This document shows positions 27,934 to 35,605 of a DNA stretch of 64,000 bases, piece by piece. The position numbers were made by a program, and so were the translations under genes. Source of the DNA: Paenibacillus_E sp052115445 (GTDB lineage: Bacteria; Bacillota; Bacilli; Paenibacillales; NBRC-103111). The notes below the pieces were generated by a model, which saw nothing but the letters and a program-made list of their open reading frames with translations, searched no databases and was not told the DNA's origin. Numbering within the stretch: the stretch's first letter is position 1; each line of letters begins with the position of its first letter. The DNA lies in the NCBI RefSeq assembly GCF_052115445.1, contig NZ_JBFRGR010000009.1, forward strand, positions 62,001 through 126,000, given 5' to 3'.

Positions 27934-29103
27934 TTGCAAAAACGAAATCATTTGCTTATTTTTATTCTGACAGTAGGCGTTTTCGGCATCTTAAATACCG
28001 AAATGGGAGTTATTGGAATACTGCCTTCCATTGCGGAACACTATCATATAAGTATTTCCAAGGCAGGATGGTTGGTGAGTTTTTTTGCCATAGCTGTTGC
28101 AGTATCCGGGCCAACGATGCCGTTATTGTTTTCGGGGATCAATCGAAAGAAAGTCATGTTACTCGTACTTGGCGTTTTCGTAGCGGGAAATATAGTATCC
28201 ATTTTTGCGTCAAGTTTTTCAATCGCATTAATTGCTCGTGTCATACCAGCCTTTTTTCACCCTGTCTATTGTTCATTAGCGTTCACGGTAGCAGCTGATT
28301 CGGTAAACGAGGAAGAAGCGCCAAGAGCAGTTTCCAAAATTCTTATTGGCGTATCGGCCGGCATGGTAATCGGTGTACCTATTGCAAGTTTTATTGCTAG
28401 TGCATCCTCTCTACAAATGGCAATGGTTTTCTTTGCTGTTGTAAATGTTGTGGTTTTCCTAGCTACGTTGATATTTATACCATCTATGCCTGTGAAGGAT
28501 AGACTTTCTTACGGGGCTCAATTGTCTGTATTAAGAAAAACAATTACTTGGCTCTCCATTGTGACCGTCATTTTGTTCAATTCATNCGTTTTTGGCGTTT
28601 ATAGTTATCTTGCTGAATATCTGAAAATAGTGTCAAATATGTCTATGAATACAATTAGTTTCATGTTGTTCATGTACGGCGGAGCCAATATAATCGGAAA
28701 TGTGGTCGCAGGTAAATTGCTCACGAATCGTGCCATGAGATCTGTTGTCGCTTTTCCTTTTGTTTTGGGGGCTGTTTACATTGTGTTGTTCTTCTTTGGA
28801 AAGTTTAGCATTCCGATGGCCATCATTACATTAATCTGGGGTATAGTAGCGGGTATTGGAGGGAATATCAATCAATACTTAATGATGTCTGCAGCACCAG
28901 AAGCACCTGATTTCGCTAATGGCTTGTTTCTAACAGCAGCAAATTTAGGGACAACCTTGGGTACGGCTGTTGGCGGGTTATTTATCTCAGGAATGGGTAT
29001 ACAATACGTCGTAATGGTGGGATTACTTTCATTGGTATTGAGTTCAGTAACCATTTTGCTAAGAAGGTACATGTTTACCTCTACTCAACAACTTTCTAGA
29101 TAA
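27934..29103 (+). CDS. MFS drug/sugar efflux transporter (DHA1-like)
   Basis: A 389-residue major facilitator with about 12 membrane helices and no signal peptide. The N-terminal segment (NTEMGVIGILPSIAEHY) and the conserved SGINRKKVMLL loop between helices 2 and 3 resemble the AraJ/YdhP/PbuE group of small-molecule efflux pumps. It starts with TTG at 27934 after an AGAGAGG site. One codon has an ambiguous base (28586). It appears intact and has its own promoter region, although both neighbours are gene fragments. The substrate is unknown, and no link to the sugar loci is visible. Confidence 0.82.
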   Translation: MQKRNHLLIFILTVGVFGILNTEMGVIGILPSIAEHYHISISKAGWLVSFFAIAVAVSGPTMPLLFSGINRKKVMLLVLGVFVAGNIVSIFASSFSIALIARVIPAFFHPVYCSLAFTVAADSVNEEEAPRAVSKILIGVSAGMVIGVPIASFIASASSLQMAMVFFAVVNVVVFLATLIFIPSMPVKDRLSYGAQLSVLRKTITWLSIVTVILFNSXVFGVYSYLAEYLKIVSNMSMNTISFMLFMYGGANIIGNVVAGKLLTNRAMRSVVAFPFVLGAVYIVLFFFGKFSIPMAIITLIWGIVAGIGGNINQYLMMSAAPEAPDFANGLFLTAANLGTTLGTAVGGLFISGMGIQYVVMVGLLSLVLSSVTILLRRYMFTSTQQLSR

Positions 29104-29143
29104 GGGCTTGCTATTTGAAATTGAAGGAGGGCTTATCATAAGC

Positions 29144-29428
29144 AATCATCCGAGTACGGAATGATGAACGAGATGTCNGAGCGAGGAGTGGGGGCCTACA
29201 AGTTGTCCAAACTTGCCCTTAATGGATTGACTCGATTGGTTGCCGTAGAAGTCCAGGGCGATATCAAAATCAACGCAGTCTGTCCGGGATGGGTAAGAAC
29301 GGATATGGGGGTCCAGCAGCCCCTCGAAAGCCCAATCAAGCAGCGGAGTCTATCCTTTGGTTAGCGACGATTGGACCTGAGGGACCCCAGGGAGGATTCT
29401 TCAGAGATGGAAAAGCGATCAATTGGTA
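29144..29428 (+). pseudogene. Frameshifted C-terminal fragment of a short-chain dehydrogenase
   Basis: The sequence encodes the YKLSK catalytic motif of an SDR followed by LALNGLTRLVAVEV and INAVCPGWVRTDMG. The frame then shifts by one base near 29312; in the second frame it continues as GPAAPRKPNQAAESILWLAT to a natural end at GKAINW (29428). The N-terminal coenzyme-binding half is missing. It is therefore both truncated and frameshifted. It belongs to a different SDR subgroup from the fragment at 23114. Confidence 0.72.
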
Positions 29429-29469
29429 AGAGAGGCGCTGAGCGGCAGCTAGTAACCATTTAATAACAG

Positions 29470-29505
29470 GCGAAGCGGGTTGTGAGGTTTCGGGATGGGC
29501 GGTTG
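29470..29505 (+). repeat. 36-bp repeat, copy 2 (ABC-ATPase tail)
   Basis: Same orientation and 35 of 36 bases identical to 24794-24829. Only this tail of the ATPase gene is present here, directly after the SDR fragment, so it marks a recombination or deletion endpoint. Confidence 0.85.
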
Positions 29506-29526
29506 TTGTAAGAAACATACAGAAAT

Positions 29527-29566
29527 AAAGAAATGGATTGCTGATTTTAAGGCAATCCATTTCTTT
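29527..29566. terminator. Bidirectional intrinsic terminator
   Basis: A perfect 15-bp stem (29527-29541 with 29552-29566) with A and T runs at its ends and a 10-base loop. It closes the debris zone on the plus strand and the Rieske operon on the minus strand. Confidence 0.85.
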
Positions 29567-29596
29567 TGTTGATACAAGCTTATGCCAGCAGCGTAT

Positions 29597-29917
29597 TTAA
29601 TTGATTTGAATGTACACCTTGTCTGTTACCACTTGTACGGGATAGGTAGTCAATTGCTCACAGGCTGGCTTCCTACTGGCCTGACCCGTCGTATAGTCGA
29701 ATCGGCCATTGTGCTTCGGACACTCAATCAAATGACCAATGACGAGTCCATTAGCGAGATGCACCTTCTCGTGTGTGCAAAAGCCATCAGTCGCATAATA
29801 GCCATTGTCCTGTGAGCGATAAATGGCAAAGGTTCGGTTCTCGTAATCGAACCGAATCACATCCTCTTGCTCAATGTCATTCACTGTGCATGCTTCAATC
29901 CAACCTTTTAATTGCAT
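29597..29917 (-). CDS. Rieske [2Fe-2S] ferredoxin, MocE-like
   Basis: A 106-residue soluble ferredoxin with the Rieske cluster ligands Cys47-x-His49 and Cys66-xx-His69. It would pass electrons to an oxygenase. The ATG at 29917 follows GGGAGGG and overlaps the end of the desaturase-like gene by 10 bases, so the two are translationally coupled and very likely partners. The pairing of a desaturase-like oxygenase with a small Rieske protein resembles MocD/MocE of rhizopine (O-methyl-scyllo-inosamine) catabolism, which is linked to removal of a methyl group. It lies under a LacI regulator next to a sugar-catabolic operon. No ferredoxin reductase is encoded in the window. Confidence 0.85.
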   Translation of the reverse strand: MQLKGWIEACTVNDIEQEDVIRFDYENRTFAIYRSQDNGYYATDGFCTHEKVHLANGLVIGHLIECPKHNGRFDYTTGQASRKPACEQLTTYPVQVVTDKVYIQIN

Positions 29918-31026
29918 GTTAATTCCCTCCCGATAATTTCCGCCTCTGTTGGAGTACACTTCGCTGATCCATACTTGTAAGGCTGAGCTGAGGCTGGAAG
30001 AATACGCTGGATTGTATACCCAGGATCTTTGCCTTGACGAATCAAGGCATCCGTTACTTCCTTGACTGCCTCCCACACACTTCGATTCGGCTGAGGAAAG
30101 TCTTCCTTGAGTTCTTCGTGCAGCAGAGGCAGTGCATGATAAGGCACCATAGGAAACATGTGGTGTTCAATATGGTAATTCATATTCCAATACAGAAATC
30201 TGAAAATGGGATTCATATAGATTGTCCGCGAATTCAAGCGGTGGTCTAGAACATCTTCATGTAAACCGAGGTGTTGTAAGAGACCGAAAGTCAGCATTAA
30301 GGAAGCACCGTAAAAAGAAGGAAGGACAATGAACATAGCTGGTAAAATACTTCCAGTGAAGATACAAAGTCCAATGACAATTAAGAATATGAGGACATAG
30401 ACCCGAGCTTCCCAGAACGTTTTACGAAATTCAGATGGTGGTAAATAAGTTCGTTGTTCCTCATCCACAATGCCAAAGCAATGAAAGAACATGCGCTTCA
30501 TATCCTTGGGTCCGCCGTATAAATGAAGGAATTCCATGCCAATAATACGCCACACAGGTGGACGTGGTTGAGCGATCTCTGGATCCAAACCAACAATATA
30601 TGTGTCGGTGTGATGCCGTGTGTGACTCCAACGCCAAGGCGTAGCGGGACGCAGCACCATGAAGGATGCGAGTTGATAGATAAGCTCATTCATCCATGAA
30701 GTTTTGAAGGCTGTTCCGTGACCACATTCGTGCCACCGCGAATCACCTGGAGAGGAGTAGAGGATGCCATATAGGAAAAATGCAGGCAGTGCCCACCAGG
30801 TGCCCCACGAATGATAGGCTAATATTCCCATACCAGTCAGGAGAGCGAACCAGATGAGTGTATCCCGAATCGCAGGTCCATCTCGGCGCTGCATAAGTTC
30901 CTTGAGTCGTTTGCGAGGGATGGGACTGCTGTACCATTCTGCTGAAGATAGTCCTTTTTCAATGGCGCGTTCTCGTTCTGGTCCTGTAAGACGGTAATCT
31001 CTAGGGTAACTTGTCTGAATACTCAT
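29908..31026 (-). CDS. Membrane fatty-acid-desaturase-like di-iron oxygenase (MocD-like)
   Basis: A 372-residue membrane protein of the desaturase/hydroxylase superfamily. Hydrophobic pairs flank three histidine boxes: HECGH (from His99), HTRHH (from His135) and NYHIEHH (His285-His289), which bind the di-iron centre. The ATG at 31026 is preferred, since GGAGGAG lies seven bases before it and overlaps the alternative GTG at 31041. It sits 14 bases after the LacI gene and overlaps the Rieske gene. Lipid desaturation is the default reading. However, the LacI control, the dedicated Rieske partner and the divergent sugar operon favour hydroxylation or oxidative O-demethylation of a sugar or cyclitol (inference). 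Confidence 0.8.
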   Translation of the reverse strand: MSIQTSYPRDYRLTGPERERAIEKGLSSAEWYSSPIPRKRLKELMQRRDGPAIRDTLIWFALLTGMGILAYHSWGTWWALPAFFLYGILYSSPGDSRWHECGHGTAFKTSWMNELIYQLASFMVLRPATPWRWSHTRHHTDTYIVGLDPEIAQPRPPVWRIIGMEFLHLYGGPKDMKRMFFHCFGIVDEEQRTYLPPSEFRKTFWEARVYVLIFLIVIGLCIFTGSILPAMFIVLPSFYGASLMLTFGLLQHLGLHEDVLDHRLNSRTIYMNPIFRFLYWNMNYHIEHHMFPMVPYHALPLLHEELKEDFPQPNRSVWEAVKEVTDALIRQGKDPGYTIQRILPASAQPYKYGSAKCTPTEAEIIGRELTCN

Positions 31027-31040
31027 GATAATCTCCTCCA

Positions 31041-32090
31041 CTATAAGGTGGTTGCCATCATTGTGTGCGAAGAACGTCGCTCAACAAACCGGGTATCGAC
31101 CCTGATTTTGGATGTTATTTCTAGCCCAACTTCGATAGATTCAATAACTAAATCTACGGCTAATTGAGCCATTCGCTGTTTCTCAACATGGATCGTTGTT
31201 AACTCAGGTGAAATGATTTGTGATTCTGTAATGTTATCAAATCCAATAACGGAAACTTCCTCTGGTATCCGAATACCAAGCTCGGTTAATGTTTTCATTG
31301 CACTAATCGCGATATAATCACATTCGCAAAAAAGAGCCGTCGGCAGGTTACGACCTGTCTCCAAGTAAGTTTTGATTTGGGCTTTCAGATTATCCTGTGA
31401 TGAAAGCATTGTCGGTGCCACAGAAAAGCAGTGTTCTGGATTGATCTGTCTATCATATGCCTTAAGTGCTTCTTGAAAACCTTCTTTTCGCTCCTCGAAG
31501 TTATGGATATGAACATTTGAAGCTATATATCCGATTTCATGATGCCCCAATTTGCATAAGTGAGCCCCCGCTTGATAAGCACCCATCCTATTATTGATCC
31601 CGACAAAATGAACAGGTAATGTATCAAAACAGTTGTCAAGTACGACAAGTCGAGGGCTTAGCCGATTTGCGATTTCCAATATATCAACTGAGGTTAGGTT
31701 TGTACCAAGAACAATGACACCATCACTCTGATTATCCTCAGAAAACGTACGAATTTCTTGTTCGAAGTTGGCCATATTGATTGTTGAAAAAAGCAAAGAG
31801 TAACCTTTGGCCCGACATCGTTCTTCGATGAAATGAATCAATTCTCGAAAGAAAGGTTGCTGGTAGTACGCTTCGAGGACGATCCCTGAATTCGTAAACA
31901 CCAAAAATGTTAAGGATTTCACGGAGCCTTCATTTGTTGATAATCTCGGCTTGGGTGCATAGCCGTTTTCTCGAGCGATTTCAAGAACGCGCTCTCGCGT
32001 TTCATTGCTTATTCCAGGTTTCCNACTAAGAGCAAACGAAACAGCTGATTTGGACACGCCTGCTAGTTTAGCGATATCTTCCATTTTCAT
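31041..32090 (-). CDS. LacI-family transcriptional repressor
   Basis: A 349-residue regulator. The N-terminal helix-turn-helix (MEDIAKLAGVSKSAVSFALS...KPGISNETRERVLEIA) is followed by a periplasmic-binding-protein-like effector domain with DGVIVLGTNL, VIGFDNITES and TTIHVEKQRMAQLAVDL. One codon has an ambiguous base. It is the first gene of a minus-strand operon with the desaturase-like and Rieske genes and is divergent from the isomerase operon. The shared intergenic region holds many TTTAGTT/AACTAAA half-sites, which are its likely operators, so it probably represses both operons until a sugar inducer binds. Confidence 0.9.
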   Translation of the reverse strand: MKMEDIAKLAGVSKSAVSFALSXKPGISNETRERVLEIARENGYAPKPRLSTNEGSVKSLTFLVFTNSGIVLEAYYQQPFFRELIHFIEERCRAKGYSLLFSTINMANFEQEIRTFSEDNQSDGVIVLGTNLTSVDILEIANRLSPRLVVLDNCFDTLPVHFVGINNRMGAYQAGAHLCKLGHHEIGYIASNVHIHNFEERKEGFQEALKAYDRQINPEHCFSVAPTMLSSQDNLKAQIKTYLETGRNLPTALFCECDYIAISAMKTLTELGIRIPEEVSVIGFDNITESQIISPELTTIHVEKQRMAQLAVDLVIESIEVGLEITSKIRVDTRFVERRSSHTMMATTL

Positions 32091-32118
32091 ATTAATTAAT
32101 CCCCATTCGCTAAAGTTG

Positions 32119-32348
32119 TTTAGTTAGGTTTAGTTTATAATAGATTGATCATTTGTACAATAGGGGGAAACGATCTAACTAAAGATTATATAAAAATAAA
32201 CTAAAGTTAGCTAAAAATGTGATTGACGCGCTAAAAATGCCGTGTTAGATTTGTTCTACATCATATTTTATTGAGTATTCACTAAAATAATTAAATTATT
32301 TGTTTAGTTTTGTTTATCGAATAGAACTAAACTTATGACTAAACTAAC
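32119..32348. promoter_or_regulatory. Divergent control region with an array of LacI-type half-sites
   Basis: TTTAGTT occurs at 32119, 32129 and 32303, and AACTAAA at 32177, 32199 and 32325. Near-matches lie at 32209 (AGCTAAA), 32337 (GACTAAA) and 32342 (AACTAAC). Start-to-start spacings of 10 and 22 bases place pairs on the same helix face. The sites cluster next to the LacI start and in the isomerase leader, downstream of its candidate promoter, so they suit autorepression and a roadblock or looping mechanism. Assignment to the neighbouring LacI protein is inferred. Confidence 0.6.
32223..32251 (+). promoter_or_regulatory. Candidate sigma-A promoter of the isomerase operon
   Basis: TTGACG (32223-32228), a 17-base spacer and TAGATT (32246-32251). 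Transcription would start near 32258, leaving a leader of ~105 bases that contains several TTTAGTT/AACTAAA half-sites. Confidence 0.6.
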
Positions 32349-32362
32349 TGGGGGCATACAAT

Positions 32363-33796
32363 TTGAAAAAGTTAAAACTTGGCTACGCACCTACAAGACG
32401 CTTTGTCTTTAGTGCAGAAGACGCTTTTAAGTACAAAGTACTTATTAAGGAGAAAATCCAAAGCTTTGGGCTCGATATCGACATCGTGGATCTTGAGGGA
32501 ATTAATTCTGAAGGTCTTTTATACGACGACAATATTAACGCTGACCTCATTATCGAGCGGTTTCGTCAGGAGAAGGTTGATGCTGTTTTCTTCCCGCATT
32601 GCAACTTCGGTACAGAGGATACCGTTGCACGTGTAGGTAAAGCGCTAGGAAAACCTGTGCTCTTGTGGGGCCCGCGTGATGAGGCGCCCCTCGAAGACGG
32701 GATGAGGCTTCGCGATACACAGTGTGGTCTATTTGCTACTGGTAAGGTTCTGAGACGTTTTAATGTGCCGTTTTCCTATGTAACGAATACACGTGTGAAC
32801 GACCCTGTGCTTGAAAGAGGGTTTTCGAATTTTATTTCAGCGGCTAATGTTGTTCGTCAGTTCCGCGCACTTCGCATTCTGCAAATTGGTCCAAGGCCAT
32901 CTTCGTTCTGGACAATGATGTGCAACGAAGGCGAGTTGTTGGAACGGTTTGGCATTGAGCTTTATCCGATTACACTCGTAGATATTCAGCGAGCATCCAA
33001 GCGTGTTGAGAACGGGAATTCCTCTGAATTAGCTCAAGCTATCGATTACATTAAAGCCAAACTGGATTGGACGGAGGTGACGGAAGCGGACGTAAGGCGG
33101 ATCGCGGCATTAAAAGTCGCGATGAAACAATATGCCTTGCAAACAGGCAGTACAGCGATTGCCATTCAATGTTGGTCTTCTTTACAAGAAGCTATGGGTA
33201 TCATGCCTTGCTTAGCCAATGCGATTCTGACAGATGAACAAATTCCGGTAACATGCGAAACAGACATACATGGTGCGATCACATCGGTCATGGTGCAAGC
33301 TGCTGCTATGAATCAAGCTCCAACTTTCTTCGCTGATTTGACGGTCCGGCATCCGGAGAATGCCAATGGTGAATTGCTCTTCCATTGTGGTAACTTCCCA
33401 GTATCACTTTCTGTAGAAGAGAAACCTAAACTACGCAAGCACTTTTTGTTCGATGATCATGCACCTGGAACACATGAAGGAGAAATTAAAGGCGGCGGTA
33501 TGACGCTGGCTAGGTTCGATGGAGATCATGGCGATTATCAACTGTTTCTTGGGCGTGCTCATGGTATACAAGGGCCATATACGCGAGGTTCCTATGTATG
33601 GGTAGAAGTCAATGATTGGCCACTTTGGGAAGAAAAATTAGTCAAAGGACCTTATGTGCATCATTCTGTTGGGATTCATGCGAACGTGATTCCATCCTTA
33701 TATGAGGCATGTCAATATATTCCTGGGCTGACACCGGATCCTGTAGATCCAACAGAAAGTGAAATTCAAGCATGGCTAAGAGGCAAGGGTTTGTAA
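32363..33796 (+). CDS. FucI/AraA-like sugar isomerase
   Basis: A 477-residue cytoplasmic protein of the L-fucose/L-arabinose isomerase superfamily. These metal-dependent enzymes interconvert aldoses and ketoses. It shows the family segments VDAVFFPHCNFGTEDTVARV, IQCWSSLQEAMGIMPCLANA, VTCETDIHGAITSVM and HHSVGIHANV; the acidic and histidine residues in these are the expected metal ligands. It starts with TTG at 32363 after GGGGG. It is the first gene of a four-gene operon with a split transketolase and an FGGY kinase. In that setting it would make the ketose that the kinase phosphorylates; D-apiose to D-apulose is the favoured reaction, xylose-type sugars the alternative. Confidence 0.78.
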   Translation: MKKLKLGYAPTRRFVFSAEDAFKYKVLIKEKIQSFGLDIDIVDLEGINSEGLLYDDNINADLIIERFRQEKVDAVFFPHCNFGTEDTVARVGKALGKPVLLWGPRDEAPLEDGMRLRDTQCGLFATGKVLRRFNVPFSYVTNTRVNDPVLERGFSNFISAANVVRQFRALRILQIGPRPSSFWTMMCNEGELLERFGIELYPITLVDIQRASKRVENGNSSELAQAIDYIKAKLDWTEVTEADVRRIAALKVAMKQYALQTGSTAIAIQCWSSLQEAMGIMPCLANAILTDEQIPVTCETDIHGAITSVMVQAAAMNQAPTFFADLTVRHPENANGELLFHCGNFPVSLSVEEKPKLRKHFLFDDHAPGTHEGEIKGGGMTLARFDGDHGDYQLFLGRAHGIQGPYTRGSYVWVEVNDWPLWEEKLVKGPYVHHSVGIHANVIPSLYEACQYIPGLTPDPVDPTESEIQAWLRGKGL

Positions 33797-33812
33797 GGAG
33801 GAGGTTGTAAAT

Positions 33813-34658
33813 ATGGAAATCAAAGCGCTGCAAGCCAAAGCAACACAAATCCGAATGGATTTACTTCAAATGATTGCGACTGCCAAAACAGGCCATACCG
33901 GCGGCTCACTTAGCAATACAGACATATTGACTGCCTTATATTATCGGATTATGAACATAGATCCTATGAATCCAAAAGCTGAAGACAGGGATCGGTTTAT
34001 CTTGAGCAAAGGGCATTCCGTAGAATCTCTTTGGTCCATACTTGCGGATCGAGGCTTTTTCCCAAAAGCAGACCTCGCCACATTCAGCCAATTCGGCACA
34101 AAGCTTATTGGTCACCCCAATAACAAAGTGCCTGGTATCGAGATGAATACGGGGGCACTTGGCCATGGTTTGGCAGTCGCTGTAGGAATGGCGCTTGCTG
34201 CTAAACGTGATTGTGCGTTCTATCGGACTTATTGTCTTATGGGAGATGGTGAGCAAGCAGAAGGCTCGGTTTGGGAAGCAGCTATGGCAGGCGCTCATTA
34301 TAAATTGGATAATTTAATTGCTATTATTGACCGGAATCGGTTGCAAATAAGTGGGTCAACAGAAGAGGTTATGGGGCTGGACCCACTTGAAGATAAATGG
34401 GTAGCATTCGGGTGGAACGTTATTTCAATCGATGGCAATGATATGAAAGCCTTGGTTGAAACATTTGCAGCAGCTCCAGCAGTAGCCGGTAAGCCAACAT
34501 TAGTCATGGCGAATACAGTGAAAGGCAAGGGAGTTTCTTTTGCAGAGAATGTCCCCCACTGGCATCATCATGTACCAAATGAGTTAGAATTAGGGAGAGC
34601 ACTAGCCGAGCTAACTGCAGCTTTAGAGATACTTGAACAAAAGGGGGAGGTACGTTAA
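33813..34658 (+). CDS. Transketolase, N-terminal (TPP-binding) subunit
   Basis: A 281-residue subunit equal to the first half of transketolase. It carries the SKGHSVESLW segment, GALGHGLAVAVGMALA, and the thiamine diphosphate/Mg motif that begins GDGEQAEG (Asp145) and ends in DRNRLQ. The strong ribosome binding site AAGGAGGAGG precedes the ATG. The partner half follows without a gap. Two-gene transketolases are common in Firmicutes sugar operons, and the characterised apulose-4-phosphate transketolase (AptA/AptB) has this same split form. Sequence alone does not separate it from an ordinary pentose-phosphate transketolase. Confidence 0.88.
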   Translation: MEIKALQAKATQIRMDLLQMIATAKTGHTGGSLSNTDILTALYYRIMNIDPMNPKAEDRDRFILSKGHSVESLWSILADRGFFPKADLATFSQFGTKLIGHPNNKVPGIEMNTGALGHGLAVAVGMALAAKRDCAFYRTYCLMGDGEQAEGSVWEAAMAGAHYKLDNLIAIIDRNRLQISGSTEEVMGLDPLEDKWVAFGWNVISIDGNDMKALVETFAAAPAVAGKPTLVMANTVKGKGVSFAENVPHWHHHVPNELELGRALAELTAALEILEQKGEVR

Positions 34659-35600
34659 ATGAACACGATTCCTAACCGCCAAGTGATTTGTGAAACACTT
34701 CTCGAGCTTGCCAAAGATGATCGTGACATTATGGTGCTTGCTAGTGATTCAAGGGGATCAGCAGCGATGGCACCTTTCGCTAAAGCATACCCAGATCAAT
34801 TCGTTGAAGTGGGTATAGCAGAGCAAAATATCGTTGGGATATCTGCAGGACTGGCACACAGTGGTAAAAAGCCCTTCGTGACTTCACCAGCTTGCTTTCT
34901 GAGTATGAGAAGCATTGAGCAGATCAAAGTGGACGTTGCCTATTCGGGAACTAATGTAAAGCTGGTTGGTATTAGCGGTGGAGTTAGTTATGGCGCATTG
35001 GGAATGTCTCACCATTCTGTACAGGATATTGCGGTTGCACGTGCAATTCCAGGATTATCGGTTATTTTGCCTGCTGATCGGCATGAAACAAAACGTATGA
35101 CTGAAGCACTTGTAAAGCATAACGGCGGTGTTTATATTCGCATCGGTCGGAATGCCGTTGAAGATGTGTATGAATCTCACGAATATGAATTTATTATCGG
35201 AAAGTCCGTAAGGATGCGAGAAGGAACAGATATCACAATAATTGCCACTGGAGAAACTGTTCGAGTAGCGCTTGATGTGCATGAGGAGCTAAAGCAGGTT
35301 GGCATGTCATGCAGGGTCATCAATATGCACACCATTAAACCACTGGATGAACAAGCAATTATTCAAGCTGCCGAAGAAACAGGACATATTATCACGGTAG
35401 AAGAACACAGCGTTCTTGGTGGACTAGGTGCAGCTGTAGCCGAAGTCATTGTTCAAAATCACCCGGTTCCCATGCGTATTATCGGTATTCCTGATGAACC
35501 AGCGATTGCTGGCAAAAGTACGGAAGTATTCGAGTATTATGGAATAAGCAAAAGTAATCTTAAGCAAATCGCATTAAAAATGCTTGGTAAACAGGAGTAA
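34659..35600 (+). CDS. Transketolase, C-terminal (pyrimidine-binding) subunit
   Basis: A 313-residue subunit that matches the middle and C-terminal domains of transketolase. VGIAEQN (Glu55) holds the glutamate that activates thiamine diphosphate, and the later segment IAVARAIPGLSVILPADRHE is typical. The ATG directly follows the stop codon of the N-terminal subunit (TAAATG), with GGGGGAGG upstream, so the two halves are made together and should form one enzyme. It would cleave a ketose phosphate and transfer a two-carbon unit; the operon context favours apulose 4-phosphate as donor, which is inference. Confidence 0.88.
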   Translation: MNTIPNRQVICETLLELAKDDRDIMVLASDSRGSAAMAPFAKAYPDQFVEVGIAEQNIVGISAGLAHSGKKPFVTSPACFLSMRSIEQIKVDVAYSGTNVKLVGISGGVSYGALGMSHHSVQDIAVARAIPGLSVILPADRHETKRMTEALVKHNGGVYIRIGRNAVEDVYESHEYEFIIGKSVRMREGTDITIIATGETVRVALDVHEELKQVGMSCRVINMHTIKPLDEQAIIQAAEETGHIITVEEHSVLGGLGAAVAEVIVQNHPVPMRIIGIPDEPAIAGKSTEVFEYYGISKSNLKQIALKMLGKQE

Positions 35601-35605
35601 GTTTG

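Noticed and set aside
29597..31026. Reading the desaturase/Rieske pair as an ordinary lipid desaturase system
   Set aside because: Not excluded by the histidine boxes, but the overlap with a Rieske gene and the LacI operon next to sugar genes make a lipid role less likely. Kept as the alternative.
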